A stretch of DNA of 18,456 nt, taken from JAPLXD01 sp041662765. GTDB lineage: Bacteria; Patescibacteriota; Minisyncoccia; Moranbacterales; UBA11712. The translations under genes and the position numbers were made by a program. Below are positions 18,316-18,456 of this stretch, piece after piece; positions within the stretch are counted from its first letter, which is position 1, and each line of letters starts with the position of its first letter. The DNA lies in NCBI GenBank assembly GCA_041662765.1, contig JBAZRT010000012.1, positions 1-18,456 of the forward strand. The letters are read 5' to 3'. The notes below the pieces were generated by a model. It was not told the DNA's origin, did no database searches, and worked only from the letters and a program-made list of their open reading frames with translations.

Positions 18316-18456
18316 ATGAAATTGAAAGCGGATAAAATTTTAGTTTCGATATCTATCGTTGCGCTGGGGATGTTTTTTCTTCCGGCGATTTCGCGGGGAG
18401 CAAATGTCCCGAAAGAGCCGACCGTCGAGGATTGCGTCGAGCGCATGGGGCTTTCG
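18316..18456 (+). CDS. Exported protein, N-terminal part (cut by window end)
   Basis: An open frame from the ATG at 18316 to the last base (47 codons seen). K-L-K-A-D-K-I-L-V-S-I-S-I-V-A-L-G-M-F-F-L-P-A-I-S-R-G-A forms a basic start, a hydrophobic core and a likely signal-peptidase site near residue 28. The mature start, V-P-K-E-P-T-V-E-D-C-V-E-R-M-G-L, is acidic with one Cys. It follows the putative anti-sigma gene by 15 bp and is likely the third member of a sigma/anti-sigma/exported-protein operon. The function cannot be told from this fragment. Confidence 0.75.
   Translation, partial: MKLKADKILVSISIVALGMFFLPAISRGANVPKEPTVEDCVERMGLS

Noticed and set aside
1..18456. CRISPR array, rRNA genes, insertion sequences
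   Set aside because: No regularly spaced repeats, no rRNA-like stretch and no transposase frame were seen on either strand.

Overview
The window looks like chromosome of a reduced, uncultivated bacterium of the Candidatus Patescibacteria (CPR) group, perhaps a Parcubacteria/Moranbacteria-type lineage. This is inferred from gene content and style, not proven. Genes are tightly packed, and most starts lack a Shine-Dalgarno sequence. Several promoters sit directly against the start codon, which predicts leaderless mRNAs. None of the four tRNA genes encodes its CCA end. The gene set (VanW, PrsW, TsaD, HU, HisKA kinases with an HQLRTPL box, short sigma-factor operons) is familiar from that group.

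Region 1-3.4 kb is accessory. It holds the C-terminal part of an AlwI-like restriction endonuclease, a DUF1508/YegP-like small protein divergent from a LexA-like S24 autoprotease repressor, and a toxin-antitoxin pair (XRE-HTH fused to a Panacea/SocA domain, followed by a RelE-like toxin). Four copies of a short palindrome (arms CCYAACAT / ATGTTRGG) lie behind these modules and I saw none elsewhere in the window. This repeat-punctuated cassette island is the most novel-looking part.

Region 3.4-8.5 kb is signalling. A receiver-only response regulator and a membrane histidine kinase form one operon (minus strand). A MASE3-PAS histidine kinase (plus) converges on an OmpR-family regulator (minus) across a shared terminator. 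Divergent from that regulator is an ECF-like sigma factor whose promoter carries an 11-bp-phased direct repeat, CTTAAT-N5-CTTAAT, 10 bp upstream of its -10. That is where an OmpR-type activator would bind. A regulator-to-sigma cascade is therefore plausible.

Region 8.5-13.3 kb is housekeeping. It has a three-tRNA operon (Arg-TCT, Lys-CTT, His-GTG; minus), a secreted VanW-family protein, an Hsp20 chaperone with a Gln-rich N-terminus, a PrsW-like membrane protease overlapping tsaD by ATGA, tRNA-Glu(TTC) and an HU protein.

Region 13.4 kb to the end is a long plus-strand run, probably one or a few operons. It holds an alpha/beta hydrolase overlapping a GT4 glycosyltransferase, a PMT-type mannosyltransferase, a 3-methyladenine DNA glycosylase, a second ECF-like sigma factor, a two-TM putative anti-sigma protein, and the start of an exported protein cut by the window edge.
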